In this document: piece after piece, positions 1-15,824 of the stretch | Numbering within the stretch: the first letter of the stretch is position 1 | How the letters are laid out: each line of letters opens with the position of its first letter | NCBI GenBank assembly: GCA_003255065.1 | Contig: QAOA01001251.1 | Location: forward strand, 248,001-312,000 | Source: Cercis canadensis | Lineage: Eukaryota > Streptophyta > Magnoliopsida > Fabales > Fabaceae | Direction of reading: 5' to 3' | DNA: 64,000 nucleotides | The notes under the pieces: model-generated | Told to the model about the DNA's origin: nothing | Databases searched by the model: none | The model's input: the letters and a program-made list of their open reading frames with translations, nothing else | Translations under genes and position numbers: made by a program

Positions 1-481
1 TTCTTCCGTGTTCGAAAAGTTGAAGGCCATGATTCCATGTTGTACTTTAAAGAGCAGCAAATCATTAAACAACAGCAAATAAAATCTTCAATCAATATAT
101 ACATTTTACATCGTATAAACATGACGATCGTCATTTTGATTCTATCAAGATTCTAATAATTCAAACGTATATTGAATCAAAACAAAACGAAAAATAACAT
201 TATGCATTGTGCAAAAATGGTGGAAACTCAGGCAGAATTTACCTGCCTATCTGTTTCACTGAGACTAAAGTCTCCACCAATTTCCAAATGTCATCTATGT
301 TTCCTATCCTGCAAAAAATCCATATGTTAGCATGGGATCACTATATGCCCAGCCATTAACATTCACTTCCACCTGGTGATTCGTAAATTGTTGTTCCTGG
401 TATTCACATTCATCAACAGCATGCACATGGTATATTTACAACGTAGATTCAACCCTGATAGCAAACTCAAACAGTTATGAC
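1..481. other. 3' flank of the DnaJ gene
   Basis: No gene is seen here. The sequence is AT-rich and lies directly downstream of the DnaJ stop codon, which is read on the minus strand. It probably includes that gene's 3' UTR. No poly(A) site could be fixed with confidence. Confidence 0.5.
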
Positions 482-2765
482 TTATGAGATTCCACCCAAA
501 ACTCTCCTCAGATCAGATTTCTGCTCTAAAGTTAGCCTTGATGGATACTTTACGTCAAACTTAATTCTCAAATTCCCCTTCCTTCCAGGCTCTTTTGAGA
601 TAGGCATTCCTTCATTAGGGACAACAACCTCGGCACCAGGTTTGACGATATCTGTCAGTGGGATCATGAGACTCCTTCCATCCAACGTAGTGAGGTTAAG
701 GGTTTTACCTGTGAGGGCTTCAAGAAGAGTTATCTCCTGGTTGATCACCAGGTCGTTACCTTCCCTCCTATAAACAGCATGTGGCTTCTCATCTACCACG
801 AAGACAAGATCTGCTGGAATGACACCAGGCTCCTGGTTACCCTTCTCAGGGAAAGTAATCTTTGTTCCTTTCTTCCAACCAGGTTTTATCTCGATAGTCA
901 ATATCTCCTCCACATTCCGCAACTTACTGCAATGGAATTGCATATTCATTAAACATCAGAAACAAACAGACACCATCCCTTTCTTCAGATATAAAAGAAC
1001 CAAACTCAAGGCAGACTTCTGTCAATCAAGATGATCATGCCATCAATATGAAAAGGCATTTTCTCCCTGTTTCTTAAATGTTATATGGTGTTAACTATCA
1101 GGTTGCAGTTCTCAACTTAATCTGGGAAATTTTCACGTTTGGATTTTAAAATACTTATATGTAAAGCAAGCAAAGCAATATATACATTTGTAGAATTTTT
1201 CAACATAATAAAACATTACCATCTCAGAAAATATTGACCGGTTTAGGAAATAGGTTAATGCAAATTACAATATCCTGCATACACTCACCTTGCAAATATG
1301 AGTACCTTGCCCTACCCATATGCTACATTTATAAAAGAATTGCCATATCCTAGTGCCTGTGCCCTGCATCAATTCTACTGCCTACACTATATTTCAATCA
1401 CTTAATCTTAGCTGTATAAATCTTTATCTGAAGCTGATATCATATTTTTAGGGTAAAGGTTGAACCCTTGACATTACTCCACAACCCGCACACAGGTCAT
1501 TGGCCAAATTTGAAAATTATAGCAGTTAACATATGTTCAGTGATAATCTTCAGCTAACATGAACTAGATTTATAAACCGTAATATTCCACGTATTTACAT
1601 AATGTGGCTAGATTTCTCTGCTCTCACACATGGAATACTATCTAAAATTACTCTGCCATGCTAATCAGTATGTGATCTTCATAACTGAAGTTTACTATTC
1701 AGGCAAACCTTTCTGGCTACCGCACGTAATACAAAGAGAATAACATTTACACTGAATAACTAATTGCTTTTGAGATTATAGCTCCTCCAGGATGCAGAAT
1801 CCATGAACATACCGCAGCTTATACTAACCTTAAAGTAGCAAAATATCTCTATAAATACAGTCTGGAAGTTGTTGAAACTAAGATGAAAAATCCAGCTTAG
1901 AAAAACACCTCAAAAATGGAGATAAATTACTTCTACCTTGGTGCTGCAAAAGGTCACAAACCACAAACTCCATCTAGATTTCTAATGTTCATAATCCGGT
2001 TATCATAAATTCCTAAACGATTATAATTACATGCAACCATATTTCTAAAATGCAATTTAACAACAATGTGACCATAAATGAGAGAGACCCAAAACTGGAA
2101 GGGGAAGCACAATAACCAGGTGCTAGGTTAGGGTATGAAATAGCTTAAAAAATATCTTCCTTCCACATGGTAATAAAAAGGCATCAAATTGCATACCCAA
2201 AAGCGTCATAGATATTCCTTGAGATCTTCATCTTTTTCTTGACACCTTTGTAAAGCTCTTCCAAGCTACAGGGCAAAACACTCTCCACCGCCGGCGCCTT
2301 TCTCCCGGTTCCTCCAAAGGCCGAACCATTAGATGTCCTAAAGAATCCATCTCTATGCCCTCCGTTTCTCGCACCGCCAACACCGCCACTTGTACTATCC
2401 GACCCAAAAATCTCGGCGTAAATGTCATCGGCGTCCCGGGGATTGAAGCGAAACGATGTGGGATGCTGGCGCTGGTGGTGTGGGAAATGCTGGTAAGCAT
2501 GAGAAGACGATGACGAAGAAGATGGCGGGAACTGACCAGACTTGAGGGCCTCCTCGCCGTAGAGATCATAGATCTGACGCTTCTGGGGGTCGCTCAAAAC
2601 ATCATAAGCTTCGGAAATTTGCTTGAATTTGGCCTCAGCTTCACTTTTGTTTACTGGGTTCTTGTCAGGATGCCATATCATTGCAAGCCTCTTATACGCT
2701 TTCTTCAAATCGTCGTCACTCGCATTTCGATTCACTTTCAGTATATTATAGTAATCCATACCCAT
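482..2765 (-). CDS. DnaJ type II (DnaJB-like) co-chaperone
   Basis: Two exons (2197-2765 and 482-926) are separated by a 1270-bp GT-AG intron at 927-2196. The junction splits a Gly codon and gives a 337-aa protein. Residues 1-70 form a J domain with the HPD motif at 32-34, the part of this family that stimulates Hsp70 ATPase. A Ser run (about 82-88) and a Gly/Ser/Phe-rich linker follow. The C-terminal half carries the two beta-sandwich substrate-binding domains, seen as [17 protein letters not shown] and the later LDGR and [12 protein letters not shown] motifs. There is no CxxCxGxG zinc finger, so it is type II rather than type I. Known family role: cytosolic or nuclear Hsp70 co-chaperone. 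The length is usual for plant DnaJB1-like proteins and nothing is broken. The start is the ATG that opens the J domain (MGMDYY). Confidence 0.95.
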
Positions 2766-3236
2766 CTCTCTCTCTCACTCCCTCTTTCTCAAAGCTCTGT
2801 TTCTCTCTTTCTCCCTCTATAAACTACGTTATTGGGTAAAGCTTAATCTGTGAACGTGGAAAGCTACGGCCTTTCTGTGAGAAAGCGGTGGTAGCCGCCG
2901 GAGATATATGAAACTGGAACAAGAAATTGGGGACCGTTAGCGTGATAACGGAAAAGAGGATCCAGGTCTAGATCCGACGGTTACGATAGGTGACTCAATG
3001 GAATCATATGCGGGTCCCACGCTTGAACCGGATGATTTATAGTTCACATCACATTGCACAACATGAACGTGCGTGCAAACAACTCCAAGAGGAATCGCCC
3101 AACTGTTACAGGATGGATCACAGTTTTTGGGCTTCAACTCATTCGGGTTCGGTCTGTTTTCATTTCGGGTATGGGTTCGGATACAAGACTCACTAAGCTC
3201 TAGACGTCTGCGCAGGGCTTCACCAAACAAAAAATA
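2766..3236. promoter_or_regulatory. DnaJ 5' flank, pyrimidine-rich leader
   Basis: Read on the minus strand, this is the DnaJ 5' UTR and promoter. Just before the ATG the plus strand carries a tctctctctc-type stretch (about 2766-2818), so the transcript leader would be GA-rich. No convincing TATA box was fixed. Confidence 0.35.
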
Positions 3237-3636
3237 GGGAAAAGTCCTAAAAACTCCCTGAACTATGCTCTTGTTGCACTTTACCCCCATGCTTAAAAAA
3301 CGTAGGAAATACCTCCTTGAACTTTCAAAATGTGCACTTTACCCCCCAACCCTGACGTCCGTCCATTAATGTGCACATGATGTGATTAATTTGGGCCATA
3401 GTGCAATTTTGTAGGGGTATAAATGAAAATAAATTTATAAAAATTATGGTCAAAGAGTTTTAGGGTCAAATTATAATATTTAAATCCCTTCTTCCGTCCA
3501 TTAATGGACGGACGTCAGGGTCGTAGGGCTAAAGTGCACATTTTAAAAGTTCAAGGAAGTCTTTCTTACGTTTTTGAAGCATGGGGGTTAAAGTGCAACA
3601 AGAGCATAATTCATGGGAGTTTTTAAGACGTTTCCC
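3237..3636. mobile_element. 400-bp foldback MITE, probably Mutator-like
   Basis: The left arm (3237-3370) and right arm (3500-3636) are near-perfect inverted copies of about 135 bp around a 129-bp AT-rich loop. The ends begin GGGAAAAGTCCTAAAAACTC on the plus strand and GGGAAACGTCTTAAAAACTC on the minus strand. The inner ends carry the palindrome CCGTCCATTAATGGACGG. There is no coding capacity. Arms this long with a short core are typical of non-autonomous Mutator-like elements. No clear 9-bp target duplication is visible, so the superfamily is inferred. Confidence 0.85.
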
Positions 3637-4640
3637 TTATATATTTTATTACATTCATATATCTATTAAATAAAATAAATTATATAAAATTATTTCAATC
3701 ATCTATAGTACTTGTGATATAGATACCTTAGTATTATTGAATAATTAGACATATTTCTTTTATTGGCATAGGAGAAAAAAAATTAGATATGGAAATATTA
3801 ACACAAAAGACAAAGAAGTTATTTCAAGTATTAACACAAAAATATTAACGAAATATTATTTTTAAATTTAGCTTATTGGCAGGGGCATTCAGGGAAGGGA
3901 AGTTCTGGAACTTTGATAACATCAAATTAAGATTTTTTTTCATAATAAAACTATCATTGAATTCTTCTCTTGACTTTCCCTTCTTCTAGATCAATGTAAG
4001 ATTTTTATATACAGAGAGACACGAGCGACAATGATATTATCTTAAAATCTCACGGATAAGATGTCGCAATTTTAATATTCTCTAGAACATGTCATTTGAT
4101 GTCAAACATAAAATAGTAAAATAAATTAGAAAAATAAAGCGGCTCCTCTTGCCAACTAAGAAATGTTACACTTTCATGTTAATTTATTTTGTATTTCCTT
4201 TGCCGTTAGATAGAAATTCAATTTACTTATATGAATTTTTTAAAAATCTATTCATAAGTCAACTTATTTATAAATTATTTTGTATATAAACTATTTTTTT
4301 AATCATTAAATAGATAAAAAAATATTTAAAATAAATAAATTCAAACTTAAAATATCGTATTTCTTTAGTTTTTTGTGATTTTGCAAGATGGGCACGCCTT
4401 TTAATATGTAGAGTTGTAGAGGAAAGATTGATTTGCATGCGGTGAACGATAAAGAGAAAGAACAAATGAATTGAGTTGCCCTCCCATATGGATTATGTTT
4501 CCCGTGTAGATTACCCAAAATCAGGGACAAGTGGTAATATTGAAAGAAGTGGAAAAAGAAAATAACTGGAACAAAAGATAGCTACATTTTTGGACAAATT
4601 TGAACTGCTTACATAGACAAATAAACTAAACTTTTTAAGC
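3637..4640. other. AT-rich intergenic DNA
   Basis: This lies between the divergent side of the DnaJ gene and the 3' end of the CPK gene. It is mostly A/T with several homopolymer runs. Short open frames occur, but none has a recognisable domain or codon pattern. No gene is seen. Confidence 0.6.
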
Positions 4641-5028
4641 TTCCTCAGAAGTTTACGTCGCCAATGAGACAAACCCTACTGGTTTTTTGCACGTAAGTTA
4701 GAAAAATCACATTTACCAATGAAATTATCAAACCCAAATAACAGGACAAAGATATACAAAGAATATGTGACAATTTTGAGGCCTGCAGCATCAGCAGTTG
4801 CCCCCACATTCTCTGCTGACACCCTATAAACCATTCTTTAGTATGCAATCCTCCATTAATGCATGCTTCAGGCATCTAAAAGCCAACCCAAAACGCTCAA
4901 ACCGGGGCCTGCCTAAAACTTGCTCTCATGGAGAAATTCCACAAGCCATACTTTCAAGCATAGAGAGTGGTGAAAAAAACAAAGAAACTGAGTGAGCAGC
5001 AAGGTTACAGAAAGAAATAACTTTTAAC

Positions 5029-9157
<4,129 letters not shown>

Positions 9158-9265
9158 GCTGTTCTTGAAGCTTAACAGCACAGAACAGAACAGAACAGCC
9201 TCTCTGTTCTTTGTTCACAACAACAAAACAGGGGTTTGTGGTCTCTTATGGTGGTGTCGTGATGG
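9158..9265 (-). promoter_or_regulatory. CPK 5' UTR and proximal promoter
   Basis: This is the sequence immediately upstream of the CPK ATG. The ORF is open here but lacks family similarity upstream of MGNC, which supports a UTR. A short aacagaacagaacag-type repeat lies at about 9174-9198. Confidence 0.4.
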
Positions 9266-9515
9266 TGCCGCCGGTTGGTCCTCCGGCGGAAGGGAGGGAG
9301 GGAAGGGGAGGGAGAGAGAGGGAAAGAAAGCGAGGAGAGATAGAAAACGCGAGGTCAGCTGAGAAAAAATTCTCCTTTTTGAAATTTAGTAATAATCCTT
9401 TATTATTTTATCATATAGATATTAATCTTATTGTGTCATAACAAGTTGGAAAACTGATAAACACACAGTTTTACCATGTTAATCCACCATTATAATTCTG
9501 GTTAGCTGCTACTAA
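9266..9515. repeat. Direct repeat, copy A, left of an N join (CPK upstream region)
   Basis: These 250 bp recur at 9519-9773 almost unchanged. The two copies are separated by a single N and two or three bases. They differ by one 5-bp indel in the GGGAGG-rich tract and at least one substitution (agatagaaa versus agataaaaa). The first part is a strongly purine-rich tract, CT-rich as read in the CPK direction, about 110-200 bp upstream of the CPK ATG. Confidence 0.9.
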
Positions 9516-9516
9516 N
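9516..9516. other. Single-N assembly join
   Basis: One N lies between the two copies of a 250-bp direct repeat. The pattern is that of two contigs placed end to end without merging their overlap. Confidence 0.8.
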
Positions 9517-9518
9517 TT

Positions 9519-9773
9519 TGCCGCCGGTTGGTCCTCCGGCGGAAGGGAGGGAGGGAAGGGGAGGGGAGGGAGAGAGAGGGAAAGAAAGCGAGGAGAGATA
9601 AAAAACGCGAGGTCAGCTGAGAAAAAATTCTCCTTTTTGAAATTTAGTAATAATCCTTTATTATTTTATCATATAGATATTAATCTTATTGTGTCATAAC
9701 AAGTTGGAAAACTGATAAACACACAGTTTTACCATGTTAATCCACCATTATAATTCTGGTTAGCTGCTACTAA
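9519..9773. repeat. Direct repeat, copy B, right of an N join
   Basis: This is the second copy of the CPK upstream segment (255 bp). The unique sequence that follows from 9774 is probably the true continuation of the CPK promoter after copy A. The duplication is most likely an assembly artefact or an uncollapsed allele. Confidence 0.85.
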
Positions 9774-12570
9774 TGACGATTATGAGCAAGCTGAAAAACC
9801 CATGGGTTGGATCCTTGCGTGGGGCTTTGACACTTGGATATTATTATTTTATTTTAGTTGAAGAAACTAAATTTAAAAGGTTCGAATAGTTGGTATGGTA
9901 GTGGCATTATCAGGTGCATGAGGGGACATTAGGACTGCGAGTAAAAAAGTTGTTTTTAGAATTTTATAAAAATTAAAGTAATTGTTAAATAAAATAAAAT
10001 AATAAAAATCACATATAATTATAAAATTTATATTTTAATAATAAAATTCTTGCTACTAAAGTTTTTTTTAAGTTTCTAATAAATAAAGCAAAAAATATTT
10101 GAGTTTAAAAAATATTTTTTGTATTATTTAATTTTCTAAAAAAAATTGATTTAAAATTTTATTTTTTTAGCTTCTTAAAAAAATAATTTTAATTGATTTA
10201 TTAAATTTTTAGGAATCTGAATATTATAAAAACTTTTTAAAGACATAAATAATCTGTTTTTTTATTTAAGAATTAATATATAGTCTTGGATGTCTGTGAA
10301 TTGTGATAATGGCAAGAGACACTTTTATATTTTTATTTTTCTTCTTTCCTTTGGTATATGACAATAGCTACTGACTGTAGTAATTTTGTTTTGATTTTTG
10401 CCACCAACCAACCACTTTGAAAAATAACTGGCTTGAATTTTGTATGTGTTTCCACAAGGAAGGTCCTTGGCAGGTGCAATGCAAAATGACAATGCCGAGT
10501 GCCGACCAATAATATTTGACCGTTTCATATGTATTCTGAAAGCCGGAAATCTTCTAGACTTTAGTTGTTGAAGTTGTTCAACGGTGGAGGGGTTACGTTA
10601 GGAATATTTTGACTTAATCACCGGACTAAATATAATATTTTTGGAGAAAAGTTTATGCTTTATTTTTTATGTTCAACAAAAAAAATGTAAAATTTTATAG
10701 TCAATAATTGGATGTCTTCAAAGTTCAGTATAAACAAATAAATAACCCCAAATGATGAAGGGTTAATTATTAGATGGGTCTCAACCCCAAGTTTAGTATC
10801 CAAGTAAAGTAACTTGGATTAATGCAGTCATAATTGGTTATTTGGTATCATTCATTATTATTTTTAATGAAATATAAACTTATTTTAAAAAAAAAAATTA
10901 ATCTTATTGGAACTTTCTATTCTGAAACTGGTCAGTGAAGTTGAGGTTGAATTTCGAAATTTCCACTTATCATTAATTATTTATCGATTATTAGAAACCA
11001 AATATGAAGGGGGAATGTTTGTAACGTTGACGTGGTCAATATGAGAAGGCTAAAACAGTGTTATTTACAAAGCTATATAAGCTCGTAATGAACTATGACC
11101 CACATGAGGAAATTTTGAAGATTCCTCGATGTTAAGGTCAACAAATATGATGACAATTTGATTTATTTATTTTTTATATATATGTTTAAATTAAATCAAC
11201 TTTTTTCTTCACTGAAAAGGTTATAAAGTGTTAGCTGTAGTCTTCTTTCTCTCCAACCCATCTTTTCTTTAACCCAAAGCACAAGTAAGTCACTTCCATA
11301 TCCGCATGCAATTACGCCGCTTTTCTTAGTATTAAGCTAGCAAATATAAAATTATTACCTATAGTTTAATAGTAAATGATTTAAGTATTTTGTAGGATTA
11401 TGTAACAAATATTAAACTTGTAATGTAAAAATAAAATAAACTCTTCGCCTTAACAATTTAACACCAAGTCACTAAGTGGGGTACGTAGCCAAAATGGCCA
11501 TTTAGGCTTAAAATAATATATAGCTTAATAATGATAGTGATTACTCAACTCTAGATATTGCTTTTGCATGGTTGCAAACCGTCAATCATCTTTTGGATAA
11601 GCTATATATTATATATTCCTGCATCATAATCTCGACTAAGCTTTTTTTTCTTTTTCTTTCATGCATGATTCATATTTCTATCTTCAGAAAAAAGCACATA
11701 CATTGTCAATTCAAGTATAATAATTCACGAAAAGGAATGGAGAGTTGTTGCGGCCATCTCCACTGTCAGGTCTAGGTGCCTTCGGCATTAGTACTACTTA
11801 ATCCGTTATTACTATCATTTGATCAAAAATTGGAAGAGGAATTGTCTGTTTCGTGAAAACCAAAGGATACAAATAATAGGCACGTTGTTTTTGTCAGATT
11901 TTGATATGAGAATGAAAGGAAGATATTTAGCAACTAAATCATAATCTCTAATACTATAAATTAGCACGTATCTGGAAAAAAAAAAATAGAAAACATTAAT
12001 AATAAATGAAAGAATAAGATATGGAGGTTTCTTAAATATTTTTCATATTTATGTAGTATGTCATACTACTTAAGATTAACCAATATGTGAATGACATGTG
12101 TACAAATTAACTGTTTTTAAATTTATTTGAGAAAATAAAATAAATTATATTTATATTCAATAAAATATAAAAATTACGTATGTTTGTCACATCAGTGTAG
12201 TATGACATACTCATGTAGTATCATAAAATCCCCGATAAGATATTTATCAGTTTTAACATTTAGAATTAATCCTTCTCAAGTGATATTATAATTTTCATGA
12301 TGACAAATAATTGGCGATTTTAACATGAGAGTTTTATGATAAAATTTTATCAATAATGAGTGTAATAGATTAATTTTTTACAACTATTTATAGTAATAGG
12401 TAGAATATTTGAGATGCACTGGCATTGGCATGTATCTGAAAATAATAGCACCTCTTTACAATTGGACATGTTTTAGTGGATTGAATCCGGGGCGCTCGGG
12501 TTTGGCCCTATAAACATATGGGGATTGGGCCCAGTTTTGAATAAGTGGGCCCTATAATCATTAATTATTA
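9774..12570. other. AT-rich intergenic DNA upstream of CPK
   Basis: No gene is seen. The region contains long A/T runs, for example around 9950-10260 and 10860-10900. Small open frames near 10325-10528 and 11572-11775 show no domain. An imperfect inverted repeat is recorded separately at 12050-12232. Confidence 0.6.
12050..12232. repeat. Imperfect inverted repeat, possible degenerate MITE
   Basis: The sequence GTAGTATGTCATACTAC near the left end reappears inverted as GTGTAGTATGACATAC near the right end, around an AT-rich core. The outer ends match poorly and no target duplication could be fixed. It may be an old MITE. Confidence 0.4.
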
Positions 12571-12771
12571 GAGGATGCTATGTTATATTTTTAAAAGTGA
12601 CATAAGTCATATTTTTAATTTTATATTATATTAATATAATATAATTGACATAATTTAAATTTTATTGAATTAATATATGAGTTATATTAAAAGAATTTAA
12701 TAAAATTTAAATTATGTAAAAAAATTAAGATATAATTTATGTCACTTCTGAGAATATAGCATAGCACTCCC
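12571..12771. mobile_element. 201-bp MITE with exact 8-bp target duplication
   Basis: The terminal inverted repeats are imperfect: left GAGGATGCTATGTTATATT, right (minus strand) GGGAGTGCTATGCTATATT. The repeat extends inward for about 50 bp through AAGTGACATAA. Identical 8-bp flanks AATTATTA are present at 12563-12570 and 12772-12779. The core is AT-rich and has a second internal inverted repeat (AATTTAAATTTTATT and its complement). An 8-bp duplication suggests hAT mobilisation, although the first terminal bases are not classic hAT, so the superfamily is left open. Confidence 0.8.
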
Positions 12772-12779
12772 AATTATTA

Positions 12780-13915
12780 TTACCTAATTAATTAAAAACA
12801 AAACAAATGAAGGGAGAGGATCCGAGCAAGATGTTGCATTCCAAACACCTGGTGGACATAACAAGGAGAAACAAAAGAGAAAATGGGCTTATAGATAAAA
12901 TAATGATGGAAAGAGCCTGATTTCACGTAGAGGGCAGCTTCTCTATGCACTGGAAAAGGCTTCTTTTTTAGGTGAAGAGTGCAAAAGTGAAAAGTCCATG
13001 TTGACACCATGATTGTGTTGGATGATGATGGGTTTGCAATAAAAGTATGTCAATTGTTTTACTCAAACCCCACTTTTTGTACCTTTTTATAATTTATTTT
13101 ATTTTATATATCCCAAAGTTTTTCTTTTTTTCTTTGGTACAATAAATATCTAAAAGTTGGAAGAAAGGAAAACAGATCTCCCTCCCTACTCATTAGCTTG
13201 CTGTTATAAGATTCCCCTTGAGCTACTAATAATCATTATATCCTAATTTTATTTCACTTTTTGACTAGTTTTTTTTTTGTTTGGTAGTACACTTTTTGAT
13301 TAGTTGATACACTAGTTTATGTTTTTATCAGCTTAAAATTACACGACTCTTTCTTTCATATATATGTCCTTGAAACATTATTCTGGTTCCATTTCGTGTC
13401 TTGCCGTCCAACTGTTTTGGATAGAAGCATTAAATATTAAAGACTTTCATTGTAATTAGAATCTTAGACATGATCTAGAGCTGTTGTTGGCGTGTTGGTT
13501 TGAATATATATATAATCATTAGGATAAAGACAATAATAGCCAATTAATATTGTGCAATTTTGTAAAATTTTCAAGTATGGGCCTAATGTTTCTGCCCTTT
13601 ATACCCTTGGGTGTCAACTGAGCTATTGGTGGGCTTACTACCCTGATTTCCAATCATCATTCAAATGGATCATGGCATTAAGACGGGGCACAAATAGCGA
13701 CCCGGACCCTTATAAAGAGCATTCTCTGTCCGCATTGCTAAAAACAAAAAACCGGACCGCTACTTTCTTTGGACCTTTCTCGTTGGGTTTGAGTAAAACA
13801 TTTTTTTTTTGTCAAAACAAAGAAAAAAAACAAAAAGAGCCGCCGTCACTCTTCAGTCGTCGGCAGTGAGGTATACGCACCAAAAAAGCAGAAAATATTT
13901 TGGAGATCCTTGTTC
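12780..13915. other. Intergenic DNA
   Basis: No gene is supported. A 105-codon open frame at 13552-13869 is interrupted by homopolymers, has no recognisable domain and no neighbouring exon signals. The region is AT-rich. Confidence 0.6.
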
Positions 13916-14014
13916 CTTAGGTGGTGTTTGTTACAGACAATTAAAGTTTTATTCTCAAAAAGTTTTATTTTTATTTTTTCAAGTTAAAAAGTTGTATTCT
14001 CAGGTAGTATTTGA

Positions 14015-15500
14015 TAGGGGTGTTCACGGGACGGATCAACCTGCACAACCCATCCGAACCAATCCAAAACACATCCATCGGGCTGCTCAAACCGCACCCA
14101 TCAGGTTGGTTTGACCCAAAAAGCAGCAAACCGATTAATTGCGGGTCATTTGTCGGTTTTGAGATTTCAACCTACATATGAACTCGAACCACACTGCATA
14201 AACCAATACCTCATACTAGAATTTTTAATTCTTTAAAACTACGTCGTTTTCAACTTAACCCTAACACCCTTCTTCTTCTCACAATTGATTTTCCATTCTC
14301 ACGTTTACAATGTTTCAACTTTCAATAAAGAGAGGAAGAACCAGCACCTAGAGAGAGCGAGAGAGACAAAAGAAGAAAAAGCTAGAGAGAAAGAGAAAAA
14401 GGAGAATAAGAAGAAGAACAACATTGGGATTCTATCCAACACCAAGAAAAAATAATCAGATGAAGACAAGGTAGAGAAAACCGACCAGTTGTTGTGGGAA
14501 GCTTTATCCCCTTCTCTCTCCCCTTCATCGATTTCTTCTTCTCTCCACCCATTGATCTTTTTCTAGGTTATATATAAATGAAACAGAGACACTTCTCTCT
14601 CCATCGATCTAGCCTTCTTAGTCTTTTTACCTTCTCAGTTATATATAAATGAATCCCTTCATGAAATTTTTTGAAATAGGAAATGAATAAGAAATAGGGA
14701 GTGTTCAGTAGTGCTGTCAAATGGGCCCGCTCTCCCTGTCACCCAAACGGGGCGGGGCGGTTTGAGAAAACTTCAACCCAACCCAACCCACTGTGGGTTG
14801 TGGGTTAGACGGGCCAGCCCGCCAAAAAAAAAAACAAAAAAATAATAATAAATTAGTGACTAATAACAATTTAAATCAATGATAAATAATTCTATATCAC
14901 GTAATTCAAATTATCTAAGAGGACCAAAATTAATTAAATAGTCTAACAAAGTAACAAACAATCATTAAAGAATAAGTCTAAGAAGACCAATACCAAAATG
15001 ACAACATAATTTTTATAATAAAAATTAGAAAGTTAAAAAAAAAAAAAAAGAATTGATTGGCGGGCCAGCCTGCCTCAACCCACCCGCCTCTGCCACCAAC
15101 CCGCAACCCAAATGGGGCGGGCTCAGAAACCCGCTTCTAAACAAGCAAGCAAAACCTTAACCCAACACAACCCTTTTGCATGGCGGGGTGGGCCAACCCA
15201 ACGGGCCCCAACCCATTTTGACACCTCTAGTGCTCAGCCTTCACAAATGCCTAAAGATGGAGTGCTTTTTTGTAATGAATCCCTATTTCCATATTCGTAT
15301 TCACTTTCAAGCCTTCCTCAGTTCCCATAGTATTTTTTGTTTAGTGACCAAACTGACCACCGAACCAAACTAAACCAAGTTTGGTCGATTCGGTTTGGTT
15401 CGGTTTCAATATTTCTTTCACTCAAATTCGAACCGAACCGAATCACATGATGAAGTGCAGTTCAGTTTCTAATTCAGCCCTCAACCCACAAATAGCCCTG
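14015..15500. mobile_element. Non-autonomous hAT-like element (middle of the nest)
   Basis: Exact 8-bp direct repeats GTATTTGA flank the segment (14007-14014 and 15501-15508). The left end is TAGGGGTGTTCACGGG. The right end on the minus strand is CAGGGCTATTTGTGGG, matching at 11 of 16 positions. The right part contains the CGGTTTGGTTCGGTTT-type motifs common in plant hAT relics. No transposase frame remains. A second hAT-type element sits inside it. Confidence 0.6.
14709..15229. mobile_element. 521-bp non-autonomous hAT element (innermost)
   Basis: The left terminus is TAGTGCTGTCAAATGGGC and the right terminus on the minus strand is TAGAGGTGTCAAAATGGG. The flanks are GTGTTCAG (14701-14708) and GTGCTCAG (15230-15237), an 8-bp target duplication with one mismatch. 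The ends are rich in GGGGCGGG, GGGTTG and GGGCC blocks, the core is A/T, and there is no coding frame. TIR type and 8-bp duplication both fit the hAT superfamily. Confidence 0.85.
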
Positions 15501-15824
15501 GTATTTGATATAGATAATGAAAATTTTACTCCCATAGTCTCATGTGAGAAAATTTTATTTTCACTCTCAATATAAAATTTCATTTTCAAATATTTTTTAT
15601 GTTTTGCAATGACTTTTATTCTTTTATATCAAACGTAATTTTTTTTAAAATTTTCATACCTATTTTTCTAAGAATGTTATATTTTTAATATCAAATACCA
15701 TCTCATTGTAAAATTTTGTTCTCAAATAATAATTTTTTGTTATCTTTTATACTAAATGTAATAAACTTTTAATTTTATATTCAATTTCATAAGAATGTCA
15801 AAACATTCTCAATATCGAACACCA

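Noticed and set aside
13552..13869. 105-codon frame in the CPK-PPR intergenic region
   Set aside because: It runs through homopolymers and has no domain or codon pattern of a gene.
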